Source: Loxodes magnus (taxonomy: Eukaryota; Ciliophora; Karyorelictea; Loxodida; Loxodidae). From it: 64,000 nt of DNA. The notes under the pieces are model-generated. The model did no database searches. It saw nothing but the letters and a program-made list of their open reading frames with translations, and was not told where the DNA came from. Position 1 is the stretch's first letter. Every line of letters begins with the position of its first letter. The translations under genes and the position numbers were made by a program. Positions 24,082 to 38,400 of the stretch are shown here, piece by piece. The DNA is taken from positions 186,001-250,000 of the forward strand of contig CAMPDV010000061.1 in the NCBI GenBank assembly GCA_946699065.1, in the 5' to 3' direction.

Positions 24082-24693
24082 TTAAGAAGTCTTATATACT
24101 AATAATTTTAAAGCTCTTTCTTTAAAAATTATATGGTAAGAAAATATTAAATGATAATCAAAAGATTTGCTTTAGATACATTGAATTAGGCATTTTTTAC
24201 TCTTATGATGATAAAATATTTGATATGAAATAATTTAAATCTTAAATGATATGGAATATGATTATTTTAATGCTCAAGGATTAACTTAATAAATATACAG
24301 ATAAATATAATTATGAGATTTAATATCACTATAATTGATATTAACTTCAAAATTAATTTAAAGTTTGTCATATGCTCAAAATAAATTTTAAAGGGATTTA
24401 ATAACATAAAATAATTATAGAATTAAAGCATAAGAATCTAATTAACTTCATAATGAGATTAAGAGTTCCTTTATTTTATGAAATAATAGATAGTACATAG
24501 AGAAATGTTATATATCTAGATAGAGATATCTTAGTATATTATGTTTATAATTTAAAAAATTAAAACTGAAAGCAAGTCTTAAAGAAAATATTTAAATGAT
24601 TTATAGTTACTTTTAAGGATTTTCATTTGTGAATTGATATTCTATTTCAAATAAAAAAATCCAACAATAAATAATACAAACTCCTAAAAAAAA

Positions 24694-25579
24694 ATGGATT
24701 AATCTCTTCGACTCTCAAAGAATTAACTTAAAAACCTAAAGAGAAAAGCGACAAAAGAAATTTAGAAAAAACAATAGCAACGAGAGGAGTCAAGTTCGTC
24801 ATCAGAAGGTAAAGTGATGGTAGGATCTATAGAGATAAGATAACCTAAGAACGAATCTGATCAAAAACTTTAAATTTAACTAGATCAAATGTAAAAATTA
24901 ATTTCAAAGTATGAAGAAATAGCTTATAACTAAGGAGAAAAAATAAGGGAATTAATGAATAGCATAGAGGATTAAAACAACGAATTATTAATACTCAGAA
25001 GACAGCTCATTCAAAGCAATTTGATAACGGAAGAACAACTCTGAACTTAGTCACAATAAAACTTTAAATATGACACGAAAATGGAAATAGAAAAAATACC
25101 AATAGAATTAAAAACAGAATTGAATCCAGAAAAAGAAATGATTGCTACAAGTTTCATTAAAAGATTAGAAAATATAGAAAATAAATTATCATAAAAAAGA
25201 ACGAAATAAAGACAATAATAAAAACTTTGTTGATGTTGCAAATCAAATCAACATATTTTAAAAAACTGTTGATAATGAAAGAAAATAAACGAATAAGAGC
25301 AGAAAAGAACATGGAGACAACTCAATAAACTATGAATAACTCCAACAGGAATCTACAAATAAAAGCTTTTTGCAAAACCACTTGAACGGTTACAGTGGTA
25401 ACCTTCCACTTAATAAAAAGGTCGTGGATCACACCCACGTTAAAAAAACTGTCCGCAGGAACTGGTTGCAATTCCAGAGAATGCAAAACTCTACTAACTT
25501 TAAGTATATTATTATTATTATTATAAAAAAATCCACATATATAAGTATATTAGAACATATTAAAAACTATTAAATATGA
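24694..25579 (+). CDS. uncharacterised coiled-coil protein with a frame change
   Basis: I do not recognise this gene. ATG 24694 starts a basic, Ser/Gln-rich N-terminus with a run of serines, then a coiled coil (KLISKYEEIAYNQGEKIREL, SIEDQNNELLILRRQLIQSN), continuing to ENIENKLS near 25190. The C-terminal part is coherent only in the next frame: ESTNKSFLQNHLNGYSGN, then KKVVDHTHVKKTVRRNWLQF, ending at TGA 25577-25579. The switch could be a spliced intron of length 3n+1 or a one-base change in the A6 run at 25193-25198. The conserved-looking C-terminal block (about 25370-25500) has unusually balanced base composition and ordinary CAA/CAG glutamines, and is the most gene-like part. Confidence 0.6.
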
Positions 25580-28500
25580 AGCATAGTTCTACTAAAAATT
25601 TGCTAGCTAAACGTAAGGAAATTATTTTTTTGAAAAGTTATGCTTAATTTAATAAATAAGTTCATACCTTTATAATAAATTTTACTTTAAAGCTGTTCAA
25701 ATAAAAATAATGTAGAAGTCTAATTAATGAATAAGAAAAATTTGGAAGATAAAAGTTATTAAAAAGCAAGTATATAATAAGAAGGAAAAAACAATAAAAA
25801 ATGTAAAATTTTATTCATTTACACTTAATCATTTTTTTATTCATATAAATACATAGAAATAATTATGCGAGGCAATATCTTTAAAGATAGTTTGAACCTC
25901 GTTTATGTATAAATATTAATTAATTTTTTTTGATTTGATGAAATCCAAGGTATAATTGAATCTTTTTCTCTTTACCTTTATAAAAGTTTATTTTTGCTTA
26001 TTATAGAGATTGAAATTAACTTCTTTAATTTTTATATTATATTATTCCTTTGAATATTATTTATATTTTTTCTTCCATTTAATTAATCACTTTACTATTC
26101 TATGCGTTATTATTTCAATTCTCTTTCTCTAGGCTAAGTTTTTTAAGATTTTATTTTAAAATTGCTATAATTCTAGCTTTTAATCCCCTAAAAATTATTA
26201 GGAGTATTTATTTAAAAAATACTCAAAAGGAGAAGTATCAAATCATACGAAAAACAACTTAAGTTTCTTTCTTTTAAATTTTTTGCTTTAATATTTTTAT
26301 CTATTTCTTTGTTTAAAAGTATAGACAAAGAATTTCTTCTATTACAATTTTCACAAATTCAAAATTTCACTTCCATTTCTAAAGAATTATTAAATAGACT
26401 TCAAAAGAAAGATATATGTTAAAACTAGAGATAACTAAGACTTTTATTTAATACCTGCTTATTAAATTTCAAAACGATTTAGCGAAACAGTTGAAATAAT
26501 TAATTAAGAAAGCTTATAGTATATTATTTAATTTAAGTTTATTTTTTCAATTCTTAAATCTTGTTTAACTAAAATCAAATTATCTCTGATATGTACTTTC
26601 GACCATCTAAATAATATTTATTCAAACTGTCTACTATCTTAATTACTATTATTTATCAATTTTGATTTTATAAACTTAAAAATGTTGTATTTTGGTTAAA
26701 GTCTTTAAGCTTTAAAATTTATCTGAATCTAAAATTAATTAAAAATGCATTTAACTTTAATATTTAAATATTAAGCTGATAATAAAATTTTATTATGAGC
26801 ATTTATTTATGAAAGCTAATTTAATTCACAGAGTGTTTTATTTTAGCTATTATTAACAATTTTAATATTGGTTTTTAAGATCTTCTGTGTTCTTCTGCTA
26901 TATAGATTTAAATTTTATTATATTAAATATTTTTAATAATTAACTAACCTCTGCAAGAAAAGTTTCATATCTTCCTTTAGAATACCTAATTAATTAATAT
27001 CCTAAATTTACTTTTATTATTATTTTCCAATTTCATTATATTTAGATATTCTTTCTTAAATGATTAAGTTTATTTCTATTTTAAGAAAATATAGCTTCAT
27101 TACATTTCCCTTTATAGTTCTATATTCTTAAAATTATTCCAACATGTATTAGGAAATAGAAGTATCTCTAGAATAGTTGACTATTAATGTTTATTTTTAT
27201 TAGTTAATTTTCTTATTTTTAAGGTTAATATCATGTTTTAAGTATTAACGCATTTCTAGAAGTTCTATTAATAATTGATTCGTAATAATAAAGTTCAATG
27301 CAACTTTCTTTTATTAAGCTGCTTAATAATAAAATCTATATATTTATCACTAGAATTTATATTGCTAGATTATAGAAAGATTCTTGTAAAAGTACATATT
27401 ATATCACAATGTTTCGTTATATTCCAAGTAATTATTATATGTCTGTAATAAAAATCTAGGTGAAGTAACTATAAGATATACTTAGTTATATCAAATTGTT
27501 AAAACTAAAATAATAAAGCTAATTTAGAAATTATAGGCACTTAGCTAAAAGAAAAAGAGTAAGGCTTAATTATCTAATATATATCTATTCTAATCCTATA
27601 ATGACTATTATAAGCTAAATAATTAAATAAAAATCTAAACTTCTTCTTAAATAATAATTTTAATATGGCTTATTTATTTTATTTAAAGGAACTAACAGAG
27701 TAAGTATAACTGATTGAAATATCTTCTAAATTTTTTTGTAAATATAGCTTTGAAGATTCAGAAATTAATAATTTGAATGCCTTTAATTAAAGTAATATTA
27801 GTTTTTAATTTAAAAGATAATTATTATAGAAGTTGATCACTTAACTAGTGAACAAATATAAAGTTTTTGTTAATCTTTAAAATTTAATTCAGACTCTTCT
27901 TTTTGTTGAATATTACTAGCTTACATTTTCTATTTGATCTAAATTTTTCGTATGCTTTTAATAAAATAATTATAGAACTATTTTGTTCTAAATATCCATA
28001 TAATTTCACTATTTCACTTAAATAAATAATAGAATATTTATCTTTAAAAATATAAATAAAAAAGAAAAGATAAAGCTTTTATTTAGATTATTAATATTAA
28101 AGCTAATTAGTTCTTAGAATAATAAAATAGTTTTCATCTTAGTTTTCTACTTAGAAAAATATTGGCTTTGTGTTTTTGATTATATTGCTATATGAAAAAT
28201 ATTGATTTTGGAAGAGCATCTTTTAGCAAACAAGTAATTTTTAAATTTAAGTAAGAAGAATTATGGATAAATAGCCTTTTATATCTTTGAGCTAAAGCCT
28301 CATTAATTCAGACCCGAAGTTTAAGGTTTTATATTTTTTAAATAATACTGATCATTAGATATCATTAAAATTATTTCTAGATTAAATTGCTATTGGACTC
28401 AAATATACCATAACTTAATGCTTTTATATTATTTTTTAACTTTTTTCTAGAAAATAATCTGATGAATTGAAATCAAATTATGATGAAAACTTGATAATTT

Positions 28501-29438
28501 TTTATTATTAATAGAAGTATACAAATAAAATTAAAAAATCCGCAATATTAAAATATTTGTCCAAATTTTTTTTCTTAACTAACTTCAACAGCTGAGATTC
28601 CTATATCTCGTAAAATTAGAAGTGATAAAACTAAATTCTCTTTAATTTTTCTAAGCTTTTATAATTTAAATTTAGGCATTTAAATATAAATTCATAATGA
28701 TCATTATAAAGTTTTCATAATTGATGCAAGAATAACAAAAGATAGAAAAATTAACTAAAAAAAAATATTGAAATTAGTATCGTTTAATGGTCCTCTTAAG
28801 TTGGAATCCTTTTTAAAAGAAATATTGGTGAAAATTTTAATTTATAAGCGTATGAATTTTATTTCCAATAAATAATATTAAAATAAAAAGAAATATTAAA
28901 TTTACGAAATTGTTAAGGATAATGATCTATTAATATATCACAATTATTTATTAAATGTAAAAAAAAGTAAGCAGGAAATATATAAAGAACAATATTGTAA
29001 AATATTGAAAGCCTAAAAGATAAATTCAATATTTATTTACGTAAAATTTTGTTAAAATAAAATAAAAAAACTAATAATTTGCAATTTAATGATTTGAAAT
29101 GAAATATTTTGATCAAATCATAAAACTTAGAACAAGCTTTATTCTTTTTAATAAAATAAGTTATTTAGCTTATTAAAACATTTATTGCCGAGCTTTTATT
29201 CCTACACATAAAAATTAAGCAAATTTTAATTAATCAAAAAGATTTTTTGACTTAGTTTCACAATAAATGTTTTTACTATCAAATCATTTCTAAAAGAAAA
29301 AATTAGAAACTCTATAAAACAAGATTGATACAAACAAATTAAAAAAAAAATCTTTTTTTCGTAGAAAAAAAATTTAGTAAATAACATATTGTTTCAACTT
29401 AATCGTAAAATGAAGAATTCGTAAAAATTAAAGCAAAA
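25580..29438. other. AT-rich region left of the satellite
   Basis: This is nearly 4 kb of AT-rich DNA. It holds one clear hairpin at 25868-25901 and otherwise no recognised gene, RNA or repeat. The last bases before 29439 show no partial satellite units, so the array begins abruptly. Confidence 0.45.
25868..25901. repeat. hairpin downstream of the 24694 gene
   Basis: CGAGG at 25868-25872 pairs with CCTCG at 25897-25901, and the inner palindrome TATCTTTAAAGATA adds a second stem. It lies about 290 bases after the TGA of the 24694 gene. A 3' processing signal or a small RNA are possible. No family is recognised. Confidence 0.45.
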
Positions 29439-32400
29439 ATACTGGCTTAGACTAGGAAAGGGTTTACCGTTGGAGAGTAATGTATATTAAAGTCGGAAAG
29501 TAATTTAAAGTAAAAGAAATGTATTTTATTAAGGTATTGAAAAAGAGAAAAAAAATTCAGTTTATTTCAACGAGGTCGACATCCGGAATAGGTGTCTTCC
29601 TCGCAACCAGTTATACTGGCTTAGACTAGGAAAGGGTTTACCGTTGGAGAGTAATGTATATTAAAGTCGGAAAGTAATTTAAAGTAAAAGAAATGTATTT
29701 TATTAAGGTATTGAAAAAGAGAAAAAAAATTCAGTTTATTTCAACGAGGTCGACATCCGGAATAGGTGTCTTCCTCGCAACCAGTTATACTGGCTTAGAC
29801 TAGGAAAGGGTTTACCGTTGGAGAGTAATGTATATTAAAGTCGGAAAGTAATTTAAAGTAAAAGAAATGTATTTTATTAAGGTATTGAAAAAGAGAAAAA
29901 AAATTCAGTTTATTTCAACGAGGTCGACATCCGGAATAGGTGTCTTCCTCGCAACCAGTTATACTGGCTTAGACTAGGAAAGGGTTTACCGTTGGAGAGT
30001 AATGTATATTAAAGTCGGAAAGTAATTTAAAGTAAAAGAAATGTATTTTATTAAGGTATTGAAAAAGAGAAAAAAAATTCAGTTTATTTCAACGAGGTCG
30101 ACATCCGGAATAGGTGTCTTCCTCGCAACCAGTTATACTGGCTTAGACTAGGAAAGGGTTTACCGTTGGAGAGTAATGTATATTAAAGTCGGAAAGTAAT
30201 TTAAAGTAAAAGAAATGTATTTTATTAAGGTATTGAAAAAGAGAAAAAAAATTCAGTTTATTTCAACGAGGTCGACATCCGGAATAGGTGTCTTCCTCGC
30301 AACCAGTTATACTGGCTTAGACTAGGAAAGGGTTTACCGTTGGAGAGTAATGTATATTAAAGTCGGAAAGTAATTTAAAGTAAAAGAAATGTATTTTATT
30401 AAGGTATTGAAAAAGAGAAAAAAAATTCAGTTTATTTCAACGAGGTCGACATCCGGAATAGGTGTCTTCCTCGCAACCAGTTATACTGGCTTAGACTAGG
30501 AAAGGGTTTACCGTTGGAGAGTAATGTATATTAAAGTCGGAAAGTAATTTAAAGTAAAAGAAATGTATTTTATTAAGGTATTGAAAAAGAGAAAAAAAAT
30601 TCAGTTTATTTCAACGAGGTCGACATCCGGAATAGGTGTCTTCCTCGCAACCAGTTATACTGGCTTAGACTAGGAAAGGGTTTACCGTTGGAGAGTAATG
30701 TATATTAAAGTCGGAAAGTAATTTAAAGTAAAAGAAATGTATTTTATTAAGGTATTGAAAAAGAGAAAAAAAATTCAGTTTATTTCAACGAGGTCGACAT
30801 CCGGAATAGGTGTCTTCCTCGCAACCAGTTATACTGGCTTAGACTAGGAAAGGGTTTACCGTTGGAGAGTAATGTATATTAAAGTCGGAAAGTAATTTAA
30901 AGTAAAAGAAATGTATTTTATTAAGGTATTGAAAAAGAGAAAAAAAATTCAGTTTATTTCAACGAGGTCGACATCCGGAATAGGTGTCTTCCTCGCAACC
31001 AGTTATACTGGCTTAGACTAGGAAAGGGTTTACCGTTGGAGAGTAATGTATATTAAAGTCGGAAAGTAATTTAAAGTAAAAGAAATGTATTTTATTAAGG
31101 TATTGAAAAAGAGAAAAAAAATTCAGTTTATTTCAACGAGGTCGACATCCGGAATAGGTGTCTTCCTCGCAACCAGTTATACTGGCTTAGACTAGGAAAG
31201 GGTTTACCGTTGGAGAGTAATGTATATTAAAGTCGGAAAGTAATTTAAAGTAAAAGAAATGTATTTTATTAAGGTATTGAAAAAGAGAAAAAAAATTCAG
31301 TTTATTTCAACGAGGTCGACATCCGGAATAGGTGTCTTCCTCGCAACCAGTTATACTGGCTTAGACTAGGAAAGGGTTTACCGTTGGAGAGTAATGTATA
31401 TTAAAGTCGGAAAGTAATTTAAAGTAAAAGAAATGTATTTTATTAAGGTATTGAAAAAGAGAAAAAAAATTCAGTTTATTTCAACGAGGTCGACATCCGG
31501 AATAGGTGTCTTCCTCGCAACCAGTTATACTGGCTTAGACTAGGAAAGGGTTTACCGTTGGAGAGTAATGTATATTAAAGTCGGAAAGTAATTTAAAGTA
31601 AAAGAAATGTATTTTATTAAGGTATTGAAAAAGAGAAAAAAAATTCAGTTTATTTCAACGAGGTCGACATCCGGAATAGGTGTCTTCCTCGCAACCAGTT
31701 ATACTGGCTTAGACTAGGAAAGGGTTTACCGTTGGAGAGTAATGTATATTAAAGTCGGAAAGTAATTTAAAGTAAAAGAAATGTATTTTATTAAGGTATT
31801 GAAAAAGAGAAAAAAAATTCAGTTTATTTCAACGAGGTCGACATCCGGAATAGGTGTCTTCCTCGCAACCAGTTATACTGGCTTAGACTAGGAAAGGGTT
31901 TACCGTTGGAGAGTAATGTATATTAAAGTCGGAAAGTAATTTAAAGTAAAAGAAATGTATTTTATTAAGGTATTGAAAAAGAGAAAAAAAATTCAGTTTA
32001 TTTCAACGAGGTCGACATCCGGAATAGGTGTCTTCCTCGCAACCAGTTATACTGGCTTAGACTAGGAAAGGGTTTACCGTTGGAGAGTAATGTATATTAA
32101 AGTCGGAAAGTAATTTAAAGTAAAAGAAATGTATTTTATTAAGGTATTGAAAAAGAGAAAAAAAATTCAGTTTATTTCAACGAGGTCGACATCCGGAATA
32201 GGTGTCTTCCTCGCAACCAGTTATACTGGCTTAGACTAGGAAAGGGTTTACCGTTGGAGAGTAATGTATATTAAAGTCGGAAAGTAATTTAAAGTAAAAG
32301 AAATGTATTTTATTAAGGTATTGAAAAAGAGAAAAAAAATTCAGTTTATTTCAACGAGGTCGACATCCGGAATAGGTGTCTTCCTCGCAACCAGTTATAC

Positions 32401-35400
32401 TGGCTTAGACTAGGAAAGGGTTTACCGTTGGAGAGTAATGTATATTAAAGTCGGAAAGTAATTTAAAGTAAAAGAAATGTATTTTATTAAGGTATTGAAA
32501 AAGAGAAAAAAAATTCAGTTTATTTCAACGAGGTCGACATCCGGAATAGGTGTCTTCCTCGCAACCAGTTATACTGGCTTAGACTAGGAAAGGGTTTACC
32601 GTTGGAGAGTAATGTATATTAAAGTCGGAAAGTAATTTAAAGTAAAAGAAATGTATTTTATTAAGGTATTGAAAAAGAGAAAAAAAATTCAGTTTATTTC
32701 AACGAGGTCGACATCCGGAATAGGTGTCTTCCTCGCAACCAGTTATACTGGCTTAGACTAGGAAAGGGTTTACCGTTGGAGAGTAATGTATATTAAAGTC
32801 GGAAAGTAATTTAAAGTAAAAGAAATGTATTTTATTAAGGTATTGAAAAAGAGAAAAAAAATTCAGTTTATTTCAACGAGGTCGACATCCGGAATAGGTG
32901 TCTTCCTCGCAACCAGTTATACTGGCTTAGACTAGGAAAGGGTTTACCGTTGGAGAGTAATGTATATTAAAGTCGGAAAGTAATTTAAAGTAAAAGAAAT
33001 GTATTTTATTAAGGTATTGAAAAAGAGAAAAAAAATTCAGTTTATTTCAACGAGGTCGACATCCGGAATAGGTGTCTTCCTCGCAACCAGTTATACTGGC
33101 TTAGACTAGGAAAGGGTTTACCGTTGGAGAGTAATGTATATTAAAGTCGGAAAGTAATTTAAAGTAAAAGAAATGTATTTTATTAAGGTATTGAAAAAGA
33201 GAAAAAAAATTCAGTTTATTTCAACGAGGTCGACATCCGGAATAGGTGTCTTCCTCGCAACCAGTTATACTGGCTTAGACTAGGAAAGGGTTTACCGTTG
33301 GAGAGTAATGTATATTAAAGTCGGAAAGTAATTTAAAGTAAAAGAAATGTATTTTATTAAGGTATTGAAAAAGAGAAAAAAAATTCAGTTTATTTCAACG
33401 AGGTCGACATCCGGAATAGGTGTCTTCCTCGCAACCAGTTATACTGGCTTAGACTAGGAAAGGGTTTACCGTTGGAGAGTAATGTATATTAAAGTCGGAA
33501 AGTAATTTAAAGTAAAAGAAATGTATTTTATTAAGGTATTGAAAAAGAGAAAAAAAATTCAGTTTATTTCAACGAGGTCGACATCCGGAATAGGTGTCTT
33601 CCTCGCAACCAGTTATACTGGCTTAGACTAGGAAAGGGTTTACCGTTGGAGAGTAATGTATATTAAAGTCGGAAAGTAATTTAAAGTAAAAGAAATGTAT
33701 TTTATTAAGGTATTGAAAAAGAGAAAAAAAATTCAGTTTATTTCAACGAGGTCGACATCCGGAATAGGTGTCTTCCTCGCAACCAGTTATACTGGCTTAG
33801 ACTAGGAAAGGGTTTACCGTTGGAGAGTAATGTATATTAAAGTCGGAAAGTAATTTAAAGTAAAAGAAATGTATTTTATTAAGGTATTGAAAAAGAGAAA
33901 AAAAATTCAGTTTATTTCAACGAGGTCGACATCCGGAATAGGTGTCTTCCTCGCAACCAGTTATACTGGCTTAGACTAGGAAAGGGTTTACCGTTGGAGA
34001 GTAATGTATATTAAAGTCGGAAAGTAATTTAAAGTAAAAGAAATGTATTTTATTAAGGTATTGAAAAAGAGAAAAAAAATTCAGTTTATTTCAACGAGGT
34101 CGACATCCGGAATAGGTGTCTTCCTCGCAACCAGTTATACTGGCTTAGACTAGGAAAGGGTTTACCGTTGGAGAGTAATGTATATTAAAGTCGGAAAGTA
34201 ATTTAAAGTAAAAGAAATGTATTTTATTAAGGTATTGAAAAAGAGAAAAAAAATTCAGTTTATTTCAACGAGGTCGACATCCGGAATAGGTGTCTTCCTC
34301 GCAACCAGTTATACTGGCTTAGACTAGGAAAGGGTTTACCGTTGGAGAGTAATGTATATTAAAGTCGGAAAGTAATTTAAAGTAAAAGAAATGTATTTTA
34401 TTAAGGTATTGAAAAAGAGAAAAAAAATTCAGTTTATTTCAACGAGGTCGACATCCGGAATAGGTGTCTTCCTCGCAACCAGTTATACTGGCTTAGACTA
34501 GGAAAGGGTTTACCGTTGGAGAGTAATGTATATTAAAGTCGGAAAGTAATTTAAAGTAAAAGAAATGTATTTTATTAAGGTATTGAAAAAGAGAAAAAAA
34601 ATTCAGTTTATTTCAACGAGGTCGACATCCGGAATAGGTGTCTTCCTCGCAACCAGTTATACTGGCTTAGACTAGGAAAGGGTTTACCGTTGGAGAGTAA
34701 TGTATATTAAAGTCGGAAAGTAATTTAAAGTAAAAGAAATGTATTTTATTAAGGTATTGAAAAAGAGAAAAAAAATTCAGTTTATTTCAACGAGGTCGAC
34801 ATCCGGAATAGGTGTCTTCCTCGCAACCAGTTATACTGGCTTAGACTAGGAAAGGGTTTACCGTTGGAGAGTAATGTATATTAAAGTCGGAAAGTAATTT
34901 AAAGTAAAAGAAATGTATTTTATTAAGGTATTGAAAAAGAGAAAAAAAATTCAGTTTATTTCAACGAGGTCGACATCCGGAATAGGTGTCTTCCTCGCAA
35001 CCAGTTATACTGGCTTAGACTAGGAAAGGGTTTACCGTTGGAGAGTAATGTATATTAAAGTCGGAAAGTAATTTAAAGTAAAAGAAATGTATTTTATTAA
35101 GGTATTGAAAAAGAGAAAAAAAATTCAGTTTATTTCAACGAGGTCGACATCCGGAATAGGTGTCTTCCTCGCAACCAGTTATACTGGCTTAGACTAGGAA
35201 AGGGTTTACCGTTGGAGAGTAATGTATATTAAAGTCGGAAAGTAATTTAAAGTAAAAGAAATGTATTTTATTAAGGTATTGAAAAAGAGAAAAAAAATTC
35301 AGTTTATTTCAACGAGGTCGACATCCGGAATAGGTGTCTTCCTCGCAACCAGTTATACTGGCTTAGACTAGGAAAGGGTTTACCGTTGGAGAGTAATGTA

Positions 35401-38400
35401 TATTAAAGTCGGAAAGTAATTTAAAGTAAAAGAAATGTATTTTATTAAGGTATTGAAAAAGAGAAAAAAAATTCAGTTTATTTCAACGAGGTCGACATCC
35501 GGAATAGGTGTCTTCCTCGCAACCAGTTATACTGGCTTAGACTAGGAAAGGGTTTACCGTTGGAGAGTAATGTATATTAAAGTCGGAAAGTAATTTAAAG
35601 TAAAAGAAATGTATTTTATTAAGGTATTGAAAAAGAGAAAAAAAATTCAGTTTATTTCAACGAGGTCGACATCCGGAATAGGTGTCTTCCTCGCAACCAG
35701 TTATACTGGCTTAGACTAGGAAAGGGTTTACCGTTGGAGAGTAATGTATATTAAAGTCGGAAAGTAATTTAAAGTAAAAGAAATGTATTTTATTAAGGTA
35801 TTGAAAAAGAGAAAAAAAATTCAGTTTATTTCAACGAGGTCGACATCCGGAATAGGTGTCTTCCTCGCAACCAGTTATACTGGCTTAGACTAGGAAAGGG
35901 TTTACCGTTGGAGAGTAATGTATATTAAAGTCGGAAAGTAATTTAAAGTAAAAGAAATGTATTTTATTAAGGTATTGAAAAAGAGAAAAAAAATTCAGTT
36001 TATTTCAACGAGGTCGACATCCGGAATAGGTGTCTTCCTCGCAACCAGTTATACTGGCTTAGACTAGGAAAGGGTTTACCGTTGGAGAGTAATGTATATT
36101 AAAGTCGGAAAGTAATTTAAAGTAAAAGAAATGTATTTTATTAAGGTATTGAAAAAGAGAAAAAAAATTCAGTTTATTTCAACGAGGTCGACATCCGGAA
36201 TAGGTGTCTTCCTCGCAACCAGTTATACTGGCTTAGACTAGGAAAGGGTTTACCGTTGGAGAGTAATGTATATTAAAGTCGGAAAGTAATTTAAAGTAAA
36301 AGAAATGTATTTTATTAAGGTATTGAAAAAGAGAAAAAAAATTCAGTTTATTTCAACGAGGTCGACATCCGGAATAGGTGTCTTCCTCGCAACCAGTTAT
36401 ACTGGCTTAGACTAGGAAAGGGTTTACCGTTGGAGAGTAATGTATATTAAAGTCGGAAAGTAATTTAAAGTAAAAGAAATGTATTTTATTAAGGTATTGA
36501 AAAAGAGAAAAAAAATTCAGTTTATTTCAACGAGGTCGACATCCGGAATAGGTGTCTTCCTCGCAACCAGTTATACTGGCTTAGACTAGGAAAGGGTTTA
36601 CCGTTGGAGAGTAATGTATATTAAAGTCGGAAAGTAATTTAAAGTAAAAGAAATGTATTTTATTAAGGTATTGAAAAAGAGAAAAAAAATTCAGTTTATT
36701 TCAACGAGGTCGACATCCGGAATAGGTGTCTTCCTCGCAACCAGTTATACTGGCTTAGACTAGGAAAGGGTTTACCGTTGGAGAGTAATGTATATTAAAG
36801 TCGGAAAGTAATTTAAAGTAAAAGAAATGTATTTTATTAAGGTATTGAAAAAGAGAAAAAAAATTCAGTTTATTTCAACGAGGTCGACATCCGGAATAGG
36901 TGTCTTCCTCGCAACCAGTTATACTGGCTTAGACTAGGAAAGGGTTTACCGTTGGAGAGTAATGTATATTAAAGTCGGAAAGTAATTTAAAGTAAAAGAA
37001 ATGTATTTTATTAAGGTATTGAAAAAGAGAAAAAAAATTCAGTTTATTTCAACGAGGTCGACATCCGGAATAGGTGTCTTCCTCGCAACCAGTTATACTG
37101 GCTTAGACTAGGAAAGGGTTTACCGTTGGAGAGTAATGTATATTAAAGTCGGAAAGTAATTTAAAGTAAAAGAAATGTATTTTATTAAGGTATTGAAAAA
37201 GAGAAAAAAAATTCAGTTTATTTCAACGAGGTCGACATCCGGAATAGGTGTCTTCCTCGCAACCAGTTATACTGGCTTAGACTAGGAAAGGGTTTACCGT
37301 TGGAGAGTAATGTATATTAAAGTCGGAAAGTAATTTAAAGTAAAAGAAATGTATTTTATTAAGGTATTGAAAAAGAGAAAAAAAATTCAGTTTATTTCAA
37401 CGAGGTCGACATCCGGAATAGGTGTCTTCCTCGCAACCAGTTATACTGGCTTAGACTAGGAAAGGGTTTACCGTTGGAGAGTAATGTATATTAAAGTCGG
37501 AAAGTAATTTAAAGTAAAAGAAATGTATTTTATTAAGGTATTGAAAAAGAGAAAAAAAAATTCAGTTTATTTCAACGAGGTCGACATCCGGAATAGGTGT
37601 CTTCCTCGCAACCAGTTATACTGGCTTAGACTAGGAAAGGGTTTACCGTTGGAGAGTAATGTATATTAAAGTCGGAAAGTAATTTAAAGTAAAAGAAATG
37701 TATTTTATTAAGGTATTGAAAAAGAGAAAAAAAATTCAGTTTATTTCAACGAGGTCGACATCCGGAATAGGTGTCTTCCTCGCAACCAGTTATACTGGCT
37801 TAGACTAGGAAAGGGTTTACCGTTGGAGAGTAATGTATATTAAAGTCGGAAAGTAATTTAAAGTAAAAGAAATGTATTTTATTAAGGTATTGAAAAAGAG
37901 AAAAAAAATTCAGTTTATTTCAACGAGGTCGACATCCGGAATAGGTGTCTTCCTCGCAACCAGTTATACTGGCTTAGACTAGGAAAGGGTTTACCGTTGG
38001 AGAGTAATGTATATTAAAGTCGGAAAGTAATTTAAAGTAAAAGAAATGTATTTTATTAAGGTATTGAAAAAGAGAAAAAAAATTCAGTTTATTTCAACGA
38101 GGTCGACATCCGGAATAGGTGTCTTCCTCGCAACCAGTTATACTGGCTTAGACTAGGAAAGGGTTTACCGTTGGAGAGTAATGTATATTAAAGTCGGAAA
38201 GTAATTTAAAGTAAAAGAAATGTATTTTATTAAGGTATTGAAAAAGAGAAAAAAAATTCAGTTTATTTCAACGAGGTCGACATCCGGAATAGGTGTCTTC
38301 CTCGCAACCAGTTATACTGGCTTAGACTAGGAAAGGGTTTACCGTTGGAGAGTAATGTATATTAAAGTCGGAAAGTAATTTAAAGTAAAAGAAATGTATT

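Noticed and set aside
25047-25241. A 64-codon minus-strand frame.
   Set aside because: It is antisense to the coiled-coil coding region of the 24694 gene.
25227-25268. A CCHC zinc-knuckle pattern (C-x2-C-x4-H-x4-C) in one frame of the 24694 gene.
   Set aside because: It occurs in a frame that needs several closely spaced TGAs as Trp and loses coding texture downstream, while the neighbouring frame continues smoothly to the C-terminal block. Probably chance.
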